9,730 nt of DNA from JAKVCB01 sp963578605 (GTDB lineage Bacteria > Planctomycetota > Planctomycetia > Pirellulales > Lacipirellulaceae): positions 1 to 9,730 of the forward strand of contig CAUZEA010000158.1 of NCBI GenBank assembly GCA_963578605.1, read 5' to 3'. Below the pieces are notes generated by a model. It did no database searches. It was not told the DNA's origin and saw only the letters and a program-made list of their open reading frames with translations. Below, piece after piece: positions 1-6,567 of this stretch (its first letter is position 1; every line of letters begins with the position of its first letter). Both the position numbers and the translations under genes were made by a program.

Positions 1-127
1 CGAAATGCGCTGTCTCGAAATGCGCTGTCTCGAAATGCGCTGTCTCGAAATGCGCTGTCTCGAAATGCGCTGTCTCGAAATGCGCTGTCTCGAAATGCGC
101 TGTCTCGAAATGCGCTGTCTCGAAATG
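1..127. repeat. 15-bp perfect tandem repeat array, 8.5 copies
   Basis: The unit cgaaatgcgctgtct is repeated eight times without any mismatch over 1-120, followed by a partial copy (cgaaatg, 121-127). The array begins at base 1, so its true length is unknown. The unit length is a multiple of three and contains no stop in any of the six frames, so the array creates artificial open frames, for example a repeating Met-Arg-Cys-Leu-Glu. There are no spacers, so it is not CRISPR. I see no coding signal and treat it as an intergenic minisatellite. The absence of mismatches suggests recent expansion, active homogenisation, or an assembly effect. Confidence 0.97.
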
Positions 128-149
128 TGGAGGAGAAGGGGACCACATT
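124..149. other. Small hairpin at the edge of the 15-bp array
   Basis: Arms aatgtgg (124-130) and ccacatt (143-149) are perfectly complementary and enclose a 12-base purine loop, aggagaagggga. The left arm overlaps the last partial repeat unit, so the point where the array loses periodicity lies inside the hairpin. The function is unknown, and seven base pairs could arise by chance. Confidence 0.4.
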
Positions 150-280
150 GGCTGGCGATCCAATCGGTTTTGTCTAAGAGCAAACGCCGAGTTAACAACT
201 CGCTGTCAGTCGACAAACTGGTTATATGGTAATCGTTCGTAGTGCACATGTCTACGTAAAATGCTTGTCCGGTGAATCAC

Positions 281-324
281 GCGGCCTGCTCAACACAAGC
301 TATCGCCTGTGCCGAGCAGGCCGC
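281..324 (-). terminator. Hairpin downstream of the glycosidase-like gene, possible terminator
   Basis: gcggcctgctc (281-291) pairs perfectly with gagcaggccgc (314-324), an 11-bp GC-rich stem. Inside the 22-base loop, caca (294-297) can pair with tgtg (308-311), leaving a symmetric two-base internal loop. It sits about 38 bases past the stop codon of the minus-strand gene ending at 362, where a terminator is expected. No T-run follows the stem directly in either direction, so it is not a canonical intrinsic terminator. It could instead be an mRNA 3'-end stabilising structure. Confidence 0.5.
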
Positions 325-361
325 TTGAAGATTATTGGCGTTCGTTTTCCCATCCCGCCAC

Positions 362-1948
362 TTATCTCACAGAAATCTCGACCCACTTGATCGTAATATC
401 CTGCGGTGCGATTGCTTCGACGAGATTGTAGCCTTCGCTAATCGCCTCCGGAGGCACAGTAAACACCTGGCGCGGCCCCAAACCGGCTCCTTCCCAGCCG
501 GAGGCCTTGATGTGCTCGGGCTCGGCAATGGTCGACCCGAGGCAACCAATGCCATTAAGCCTGACTTCCAACTGTTGATTGTCCGGTACCGCCAGCTCCA
601 CCTGGGTCTGTTGACCCTCTGACGGTTTTGGGCCGATGTAGAGACGAAAGATGCCGTGTTTGCCAGTGTAAGGTAACTGCGAGTCCCGGACGGGCTCACC
701 CACCGACCACGGGCTAGTGATTGTCAACGCGTGCCGCCGCGGGCTGGCGCAAAGGGCGGCATAGGAACCGGCGTCCCGGAGCAACCGGTCGTGATCCTCT
801 CGTGGCCAGCGCTGATACGGTCCCGTAAACAAGTTGAAGAAGTAGACCCCATCGGCACCGCGGTGCAGGGCGGCCACCAAGATCCCCCGCATCTCCTCGT
901 GTGTCATGGTGCGTCGGCCACTGGCGCCCGAATTGATACCATCTTCCAGGTGCACAGCCACCTGGACGTCGGTCTCCTTGAGCAGTCCCTTCCAGGTTTC
1001 GACAGGAATATCGCTGTTGGTTGAAAACCAAAAGGACCCAGCCACGACCAGGTCGATCAACCCGGCGCGTGCCCAGGCGACCGCATCGAGTCCGTGCCGA
1101 CGGGCAGTCCACGGGTTGCCCGGTACGCGGACCGCCAACTCAACCGGGTGTCCCAACCGCTGCTCCGCTTCTCGTGTGGCCGCCCGTGCCTGTTCCATGA
1201 ATTCGAGCATCAGTTTTGTGCCATGGTGCTCCCGTCCAGGTCGGAAATAAAGCCAGAAACGCTGAAAGTCCAGTTCGAGCCCATCGATGTCGTAGCGGTC
1301 GCATACCTCACGGACCAGCTTCAGGTGGTGCTCACGTACTTCCGGTTGCTCGTAGTCCAGGCCATAACCGGAAGTCAATCGCCACTGGGGATTGGCCTTC
1401 CAGATCGTGCTGTGACTGGGGTGATCGGGTCGCTCGGGGGTGTGGCCGTCGTTCATGCGGAGTGAGATCCATGCCCCGATCCCGTTACGCCGCGCACTTT
1501 CGAGCATCCGTTTGGGATAGTCGCACCCCTTTTCGTGCAACTCCCACATGTTGATGAACGTCTGGGAGTCGTTGGCAAGCGGCCCGGCAATTCGCCCCGG
1601 AGCAATTCCTGAGAAAAACGGCTGGTCGGTGCCGGCCGAAGGATCGTACCCATCCCACCAGGCTTCCCACACGTCACTACGATAATTTGCCCGCTGGGCG
1701 TTGACGTTGATCCACAGCTCGGTGACGCCAGCCGCGGCGTGATCCTCCACAAATTTGTCAATGGTCTCTGGTACGTTGGGTCCGAAGGTACCCCTGAAGT
1801 ATTCGGTAGGGTCCAGGTTGTAGATCACGCGTCCGCGGCAGTTGTCGTCCTCGGGAGGTTCTGCCACCGCCACCGAAGACAGACAACAAATCAAGCCGAT
1901 CACGATTCTGCCCCTGGACAAAGACCAACCGATCTTATGCTGAGTCAT
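362..1948 (-). CDS. Secreted TIM-barrel glycosyl-hydrolase-like protein (GHL10-type)
   Basis: Probable secreted glycoside hydrolase of 528 residues; substrate unknown. Residues 1-29 form a signal peptide (basic start, hydrophobic core, SVAVA cleavage site before EPPEDD). The body to about 400 reads as a beta/alpha barrel. Segment 219-230 (YDIDGLELDFQR) has the Asp-Gly-x-x-x-Asp-Phe pattern found at the end of a barrel strand in GHL10 and related families, so D222, E225 and D227 are candidate active-site residues. The region from about 410 to 528 looks like a beta-sandwich, with LEVRLNG and a WVEISVR end. A GTG exists 6 bases upstream, but AGGAG lies 7 bases before this ATG and only 1 base before that GTG, so I chose the ATG. 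The start is 2 bases after the stop of a Cys-rich small ORF, suggesting translational coupling. The family assignment is by motif and layout only; another TIM-barrel family is possible. Confidence 0.8.
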   Translation of the reverse strand: MTQHKIGWSLSRGRIVIGLICCLSSVAVAEPPEDDNCRGRVIYNLDPTEYFRGTFGPNVPETIDKFVEDHAAAGVTELWINVNAQRANYRSDVWEAWWDGYDPSAGTDQPFFSGIAPGRIAGPLANDSQTFINMWELHEKGCDYPKRMLESARRNGIGAWISLRMNDGHTPERPDHPSHSTIWKANPQWRLTSGYGLDYEQPEVREHHLKLVREVCDRYDIDGLELDFQRFWLYFRPGREHHGTKLMLEFMEQARAATREAEQRLGHPVELAVRVPGNPWTARRHGLDAVAWARAGLIDLVVAGSFWFSTNSDIPVETWKGLLKETDVQVAVHLEDGINSGASGRRTMTHEEMRGILVAALHRGADGVYFFNLFTGPYQRWPREDHDRLLRDAGSYAALCASPRRHALTITSPWSVGEPVRDSQLPYTGKHGIFRLYIGPKPSEGQQTQVELAVPDNQQLEVRLNGIGCLGSTIAEPEHIKASGWEGAGLGPRQVFTVPPEAISEGYNLVEAIAPQDITIKWVEISVR

Positions 1949-1950
1949 GT

Positions 1951-2034
1951 TCACGCTCCTCGCATGTCTTTAAGGCTCTCCGAAAATCCACAACAACCGT
2001 GACACTCCTGATCACACTGATACGCTCTTTGCAT
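1951..2034 (-). CDS. 27-residue Cys-rich leader peptide or small protein
   Basis: A tiny ORF with a strong Shine-Dalgarno (AAGGAG, 2041-2046) 6 bases before its ATG; a second in-frame ATG lies immediately upstream, at 2037, only 3 bases from the SD. The peptide has four cysteines at 7, 11, 14 and 15 (C-x3-C-x2-C-C), all encoded by TGT, in the segment CDQECHGCCG, followed by a charged tail ending in KDMRGA. It has no hydrophobic segment. Its TGA ends 2 bases before the ATG of the glycosidase-like gene, and the AGGAG of that gene lies within its last codons, so a ribosome finishing here is positioned to restart on the next gene. It may be a real small metal- or thiol-binding protein, or a translational leader responding to Cys supply. 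I recognise no family. Coding status is inferred from the SD, spacing and coupling only. Confidence 0.55.
   Translation of the reverse strand: MQRAYQCDQECHGCCGFSESLKDMRGA
1956..1960 (-). promoter_or_regulatory. Ribosome binding site of the glycosidase-like gene
   Basis: AGGAG on the minus strand, 7 bases before the ATG at 1948 and 1 base before an in-frame GTG at 1954. The spacing decides for the ATG. The site is embedded in the last codons of the upstream small ORF. Confidence 0.75.
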
Positions 2035-2040
2035 CATATT

Positions 2041-2046
2041 CTCCTT
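2041..2046 (-). promoter_or_regulatory. Strong Shine-Dalgarno of the Cys-rich small ORF
   Basis: AAGGAG on the minus strand, followed by AAT and then two consecutive ATGs. Spacing is 3 bases to the first ATG and 6 to the second. This is the best Shine-Dalgarno match seen before any gene in the window, although the ORF it serves is only 27 codons. Several neighbouring genes have weak or no SD. Confidence 0.75.
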
Positions 2047-2103
2047 ACGATGACATGTCCCACGATCTGTCCTCGCCGCACGATCTCGACCGGCGAAGCC
2101 GCT

Positions 2104-2118
2104 TTTTTCCTGGAAAAA
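2104..2118. promoter_or_regulatory. Operator-like palindrome TTTTTCC-T-GGAAAAA
   Basis: A perfect inverted repeat with 7-bp arms and a 1-base centre. It overlaps the proposed -35 of the plus-strand promoter (2111-2116) and would fall just after the expected minus-strand transcription start. A single protein bound here could influence both divergent genes. Alternatively it is an A/T-rich coincidence. No known operator consensus is recognised. Confidence 0.4.
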
Positions 2119-2139
2119 TTGGCGAGTTTCAATTATAAT
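2111..2139 (+). promoter_or_regulatory. Sigma-70-type promoter for the 2297-6400 gene
   Basis: The -10 is TATAAT (2134-2139), a full consensus match. The -35 is TGGAAA (2111-2116), 4 of 6 matching TTGACA, and the spacer is 17 bases. The predicted start near 2146 gives a 5' leader of about 150 bases. Promoter rules are borrowed from the general sigma-70 consensus, and planctomycete promoters are less well characterised. Confidence 0.5.
2132..2137 (-). promoter_or_regulatory. Minus-strand TATAAT sharing the palindromic -10
   Basis: ATTATAAT (2132-2139) is its own reverse complement, so TATAAT also reads on the minus strand. It is well placed for the Cys-rich small ORF and glycosidase-like gene, about 95 bases upstream of the small ORF start. 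No good -35 is found at 16-18 bases on this strand. Confidence 0.4.
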
Positions 2140-2296
2140 CGGTAAAATCAACCAGTGGGGTACCAAAGCCTGAATCTTGAACGTCGCGATGGCATTTGTG
2201 TTTCGGCGATTGGGGACAATCTCTCCGCACACTCAATCCATACCCCCGTTCGATGGCTAGCCAAAGCGTCTCTCGCACAAGGACTCGAGTTTCTGG

Positions 2297-5200
2297 ATGA
2301 CGAAAATCACACTACCAGCCTTACTGGCAACTGTCACGCTATTGGGGATGTGTGCCCGGGTGGGTGCACAGGTCTTGTTCTCTGAGGATTTCGAGGGGGG
2401 CAGCAACGGTCAGCTTCTCCAGGCCTATCCGTATTCCTGGACGCGTGAATCACCTGTCAGCAATTCCATCGTACGCGTGTCGACAGGTAGTCCGATCGGG
2501 GATGGCTTGGGAGTGGATGGCACCTGGCATCCTGTCAGTGCGCTGGGAATTTATACGAAGCCAATCGCCGCGCCGGTCGGCGATGGATTCCGGCTTAGCG
2601 GAGACCTCTATGCCGGCACGTATACCGCCGATAATTCATTCGGCGCGGGAAACAAGGATAAGAGCGCCTCTGGCTACGCAGACCACCGTTCGGGGGCATT
2701 CCTCCACGCTGTTTCAGGGCGATGGGAGTTCGAAGCCAGGGGAGTTGGTGCCCCAAACGTCATGCGATTCGAAAACAATCCCCGGAATCAGGTGGTCCGG
2801 GGCGTGATCGAAATCGACTTGAGCACGCTCACAATTATGGGCAGCCTGACCGACGCCAGCGGTGTGACAGAAACCTTAACTACGCCATTAACTCAGTGGA
2901 AGAATCCGGATGAATTGGGTGCGGAATTGACTCCCAACGTGATCAGTATCATCGAGCGCGGTAATCCCTCCGTGTCTGTCGACAACATCGTTCTTGAGAA
3001 GCTGGTCCTTGATTTGGAGTGGAACAAGAATGCCTCGAGTAGTTGGAATAGTGCATCCAATTGGACCCCGCTCAACGACCTGAGCGCCACCCCGGTTGTG
3101 CCGAACACGAAAACGTCAATTGCCCGGTTTGCTTCGGCGATTAGCGGGCCGCGGACGGTGTCGGTCACTTCTCCAGTGACAGTCCGGAGACTCGATTTCG
3201 ATAGCCCTCACACCTACACAATCGCTGGCCCAAGCAGTGTGGAACTAGAGGCTCGTGCACATACAAACGCCAGAATCGACGTAAACGAAGGGGCGCACGA
3301 ACTCGACGCAGCGGTGAGCCTGACTTCCAGTGCCGTCGCGAACGTGGCATCCGGTGCCAGTTTGACGTTTGACAACACATTGAAGTTGAACAACAAGTTT
3401 ATCACGAAACTCGGCAACGGCACGATGGTCGTCAACGGTACCTTGCCTGCAGCCAGTAGCCCCGTCGGGGGTGGGATCGTCGTTAACCGGGGTACCTTGG
3501 GGGGTAACGGCACGGTTGACGGATATTTGACCAACATCGGAAGTACCGTCAACCCAGGCTCCGGCAACCCTGGTGCACTGAAGGTCTCGGGCCACTACTC
3601 GCAAGGATCCACTGGACGAGATCTCCCGATCTATACACCTACGCTGCAGATCGACATTAATGGCCTCACTCCTGGCAGTCAGCACGACGTGCTCGACGTG
3701 ACCGGCAATTTGGACATTCTTGATGGGTCGCTCGAAATCTCGATGGGTTTCACTCCCAACCCGGGTGACACGTTCGACATTTTCAACTTCGCCTCGGCCC
3801 GTGGTACTTTTGATGTCATTACAGGTTCGCCCGGTCCAAACCTGCGGTGGGATACCTCCCAACTGTTTGTCGATGGCACCATATCGGTGGTCGAAACCGG
3901 GCCAACCGAAGTCTTCATCGAACACGTGGGGAGTACGAATCCGATTTCTGAGGGCTGGAGTGACGGCAATACCAACCCTGGTGGCAGCGTCGGCCCGGGT
4001 ATGCCGGCAAACTGGCAAATCGTCGATACCGCCAGCTCTGGATTCTACAGGGTCACCGGGAACACCCATCCAGATCCTGACGGATTGCCGGCCGCGTTTG
4101 ACGATGCGGCTGGATGGACAGCCACGGTGACGGGCAAGCTGAATGCCGCAGACCGAGGTAACGAATCGGTCATCTTTGTCGCAGACGGCCATAATTCTTT
4201 TGAGATTCAATTATTCGACGGAGGTGATTTTGGTAGTGAAGGCGCCGGGGCCTATTACAGTCAAGCTGCCTTACCCAACCACGCTTTCCCACGACTCGGC
4301 ACGGTCGATCCTCGCAGTGGTTTCCACACGTATCAAATCGTCCTCGACGCCGTTGGAAATGCCGACCACACCGATGACATGATCTCGTTGTACGTGGATG
4401 GGGTTCGTGAAGTTGGACCGCTCGCCCGCAGTGCGTTTAAGACCACTGCCGAATGGGAATTCATCATTGGCCGAATTGGTGGGGTCGACGGTAGCGGATT
4501 GAATCCGGAAACCGGATCCGATACGCAGTACTCTCTTTGGCGGTTGGAAACTGGCCAAAACGTGCTTAGTTCGTTGGGCTCAACCGTACCGGAGCCGGCC
4601 TCCGCCATGCTGCTGATCACGATGTTGTTTGCATTGGCCCTGGTCCGCTGTCGGGTCAACACGAGTCATGCCCACAAAGGGCAAACCAGGCTTACCGATC
4701 GCCACCGGTGGCAACATCGCGAAACAGTACCGGTGGGTGTGGCTGGTTATCGGTGGGCGTTTACCTTACCGGCGCTGGTTTTCTTGATCGCAGCCTCGGT
4801 GGCACCGGCGCAGGTTTTGGACCGCGGGCACCGGGTACTCGTGGAACGAGGTCTGCAACTGCAAGCCTTGGCCCATCCTATTCAAAACGGGTTCGACCTG
4901 GACCGTTGGAACCAGTCGGGCTTTACCACGATCGACCTGCAGTACGCCCCGTATCCGACTATGGGAGAACTACCATTAGGTCTACAAGGCGTGCCCTGGG
5001 GTCGCAGCATGCACCATCAGGAGTTCTATCTCGACCACGACCTTTTCGATCACGAAATGGCTCATGTGTCGGACATGATTCGTTACCAAATCCGAGACGA
5101 ACAGGATCTGACCGACCCTGACGAAATAACCTACACGGCGGAAATATTTTCGTTCCTGCACGAGAAGTATCCCGATATTTTGCTGAACACCGATGTCGGG

Positions 5201-6400
5201 ATGTCGGTAATTGAAATGCGAAACTTTATGCAACAGGCGAAACCTGACCTGATTATGAATCAAACCTATCCTTTTTCTGAGGCCATGGGGAATGTTGGTG
5301 GCAGCCCATGGCTACTCTATGAAAACCTCTCCCTGTTTCGCGAGGCGGGCCTGGCTGGCAACGATGGCACGGGTAGCCGCCCCATTCCCAATGGGCTCTT
5401 TACGCAAAAATTTGTGCGTAGCGGACACACCGTCTCCGACTCCGAAACCCGACTCCAGGATTTTGCTGCCTGGGCGTTCGGGTTCAAGCTGGTCGACAGT
5501 TTCTTCTACGATTCTGTACCCGGCGGTGACCTGCAAGCGGTGTTGTTTTCTGGCGTTGGCACCGACAACCCCACGTCACTCTTCTCTCAAGTTGCCGAAA
5601 CCAACCGGCAAAGCCTGAACCTTGGCCCGGCGCTGGTTCGCCTGCTCAGCACCGACGTGCGACTCCAAATGGGCCGACACGCAGGAGGCCTGACCAACCC
5701 CGTGCCCGAGGGTGTGGTGACCTGGGATGCCGATGCAGACCCCTTTATTACCAACATTACCGCGACGAACCTCGGTTCAAAAAATAGTGGCTACGAGGGT
5801 GACGTGGTGATCGGCTATTACGAACCGTTGCACCCGGCGTTCACCAATTCCGGCTTCGAGGACGACATGTACTTCATGGTCCTCAACGGGCTGAGCGACT
5901 CTGATTCCAGCGGCACGGTAGCAGCGACCAGCCAGAAAATTCGGCTTGATTTCGATTTCAGTGGCGCCAGCATCTTTAACCTGAAGCGGCTCAGCCGGAA
6001 CACAGGCCTGGTCGAAACGGTCAACCTCATCCACGACGGCGGATTCCAGTATCACCTCGACCTGGTCCTTGAGGGTGGCACGGGGGACCTGTTCAAATTG
6101 AACAATGGGGGAACATTCGTTTCCGGGGATGTGCCCTCGATTGGCCCGGGTGACTACAACGCTGACGGTACGGTTGACGCAGCCGATTACACCGTATGGC
6201 GGGACGGACTTGGTACCACGTACACCCAAGCCGACTACGCCGTTTGGAAGGCAAATTTTGGCATCGCGACCTCCGGCAGCGGCTCTGGTACAGCCGTTCC
6301 TGAACCCACCGCGCTGGCGTTACTGATGGGTACCACGCTGGTGGTGATGTTCGCACGAGTTGGCCGGGTTCAGAAATCCCGGCATCGGGGCGTGTCGTAG
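2297..6400 (+). CDS. Tandem fusion of two PEP-CTERM surface proteins
   Basis: One 1367-residue ORF with no stop or frameshift. First unit: signal peptide 1-25; beta-rich region with W242 and a SxxSxW..NW motif (248-257); autotransporter-passenger-like repeats about 290-530, rich in Gly/Asn/Thr; a LamG or concanavalin-like domain about 539-757 (FHTYQIVLD, ISLYVDGV); VPEP at 764-767, then a hydrophobic stretch and RCR at 784-786, a PEP-CTERM tail. Second unit: a new signal peptide, about 817-838 (cleavage after APA); a TIM-barrel-like domain about 840-1250 (FTTIDLQYAP, KPDLIMNQTYPF, FGFKLVDSFFYDS); a dockerin-like motif at 1285-1322; VPEP at 1334-1337 and a basic end. PEP-CTERM tails are normally C-terminal and processed by exosortase, so the internal copy is anomalous. 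The start ATG has AAGGA at a long 13-base spacing. The catalytic role of the second unit is inferred from fold-like patterns only. Confidence 0.85.
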   Translation: MTKITLPALLATVTLLGMCARVGAQVLFSEDFEGGSNGQLLQAYPYSWTRESPVSNSIVRVSTGSPIGDGLGVDGTWHPVSALGIYTKPIAAPVGDGFRLSGDLYAGTYTADNSFGAGNKDKSASGYADHRSGAFLHAVSGRWEFEARGVGAPNVMRFENNPRNQVVRGVIEIDLSTLTIMGSLTDASGVTETLTTPLTQWKNPDELGAELTPNVISIIERGNPSVSVDNIVLEKLVLDLEWNKNASSSWNSASNWTPLNDLSATPVVPNTKTSIARFASAISGPRTVSVTSPVTVRRLDFDSPHTYTIAGPSSVELEARAHTNARIDVNEGAHELDAAVSLTSSAVANVASGASLTFDNTLKLNNKFITKLGNGTMVVNGTLPAASSPVGGGIVVNRGTLGGNGTVDGYLTNIGSTVNPGSGNPGALKVSGHYSQGSTGRDLPIYTPTLQIDINGLTPGSQHDVLDVTGNLDILDGSLEISMGFTPNPGDTFDIFNFASARGTFDVITGSPGPNLRWDTSQLFVDGTISVVETGPTEVFIEHVGSTNPISEGWSDGNTNPGGSVGPGMPANWQIVDTASSGFYRVTGNTHPDPDGLPAAFDDAAGWTATVTGKLNAADRGNESVIFVADGHNSFEIQLFDGGDFGSEGAGAYYSQAALPNHAFPRLGTVDPRSGFHTYQIVLDAVGNADHTDDMISLYVDGVREVGPLARSAFKTTAEWEFIIGRIGGVDGSGLNPETGSDTQYSLWRLETGQNVLSSLGSTVPEPASAMLLITMLFALALVRCRVNTSHAHKGQTRLTDRHRWQHRETVPVGVAGYRWAFTLPALVFLIAASVAPAQVLDRGHRVLVERGLQLQALAHPIQNGFDLDRWNQSGFTTIDLQYAPYPTMGELPLGLQGVPWGRSMHHQEFYLDHDLFDHEMAHVSDMIRYQIRDEQDLTDPDEITYTAEIFSFLHEKYPDILLNTDVGMSVIEMRNFMQQAKPDLIMNQTYPFSEAMGNVGGSPWLLYENLSLFREAGLAGNDGTGSRPIPNGLFTQKFVRSGHTVSDSETRLQDFAAWAFGFKLVDSFFYDSVPGGDLQAVLFSGVGTDNPTSLFSQVAETNRQSLNLGPALVRLLSTDVRLQMGRHAGGLTNPVPEGVVTWDADADPFITNITATNLGSKNSGYEGDVVIGYYEPLHPAFTNSGFEDDMYFMVLNGLSDSDSSGTVAATSQKIRLDFDFSGASIFNLKRLSRNTGLVETVNLIHDGGFQYHLDLVLEGGTGDLFKLNNGGTFVSGDVPSIGPGDYNADGTVDAADYTVWRDGLGTTYTQADYAVWKANFGIATSGSGSGTAVPEPTALALLMGTTLVVMFARVGRVQKSRHRGVS
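4586..4813 (+). other. Fusion junction: internal PEP-CTERM tail followed by a second signal peptide
   Basis: Within the long ORF, VPEP plus a 16-residue hydrophobic stretch and RCR (4586-4654) is followed by about 30 polar residues and then GYRWAF with a hydrophobic core ending in ASVAPAQ (4745-4813). This is how one protein ends and another begins. In-frame GTG codons at 4733 and 4739 could start a separate second protein, but neither has a Shine-Dalgarno. All three plus frames are open over the linker, so a stop may have been lost by mutation, or a sequencing error may have removed a stop or shifted the frame. Confidence 0.75.
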
Positions 6401-6513
6401 AGGGTTATAGAACACTCTGGAGCGTCGTTGGTAAGCCAATCGAGGGGTCGGTCGCCAACGAAAGTTACCGCGTCGTTTTCTCTGACTTGACCGGTGCTCC
6501 TTGGAGAACCAGC

Positions 6514-6543
6514 TTGCCGCGGGAAATCGCAATCCGCTGGCAA
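6514..6543. terminator. Hairpin between convergent genes, weak terminator candidate
   Basis: ttgccgcgg (6514-6522) pairs with ccgctggcaa (6534-6543) with a single bulged base, around an 11-base loop. It lies in the 167-base spacer between two convergent genes, where a bidirectional terminator is expected. It has no T-run on either side. A second weaker structure, ggtgctcc with ggagaacc (6493-6510, one mismatch), lies just before it. Confidence 0.3.
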
Positions 6544-6567
6544 CTTGCTCACGAAAGAATTGGGAGC

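Larger units (their letters stand above)
1..361. other. Gene-free left flank
   Basis: No credible gene lies in this stretch. It holds the 15-bp array, a 7-bp-arm hairpin at 124-149, unremarkable sequence at 150-270, and an 11-bp-arm hairpin at 281-324. The only plus-strand open frame, ending at 232, is produced by the array and has no recognisable domain. Its stop-free stretch is explained by the repeat unit. Confidence 0.7.

Noticed and set aside
1..127. CRISPR array
   Set aside because: The repeats are contiguous with no spacers and the unit is only 15 bp; no cas gene is present.
5..232. Plus-strand open frame starting with eight copies of Met-Arg-Cys-Leu-Glu
   Set aside because: The open frame is a by-product of the stop-free 15-bp array; there is no ribosome binding site, and the non-repeat remainder has no domain.
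1949..1954. GTG start for the glycosidase-like gene
   Set aside because: AGGAG is only 1 base before it, whereas the ATG 6 bases later has a 7-base spacing.
1951..2232. 93-codon version of the Cys-rich minus-strand ORF
   Set aside because: The longer frame would run through the divergent promoter, while the strong AAGGAG at 2041-2046 points to the short 27-codon form.
3245..4210. 321-codon minus-strand open frame
   Set aside because: It lies wholly inside the passenger and LamG region of the plus-strand gene, has no signal peptide or domain, and its composition is that of an antisense shadow.
4668..4790. Separate out-of-frame small ORF in the fusion linker, with an ATG at 4668
   Set aside because: It has no Shine-Dalgarno, is short, and the main frame is uninterrupted with clear protein features on both sides.
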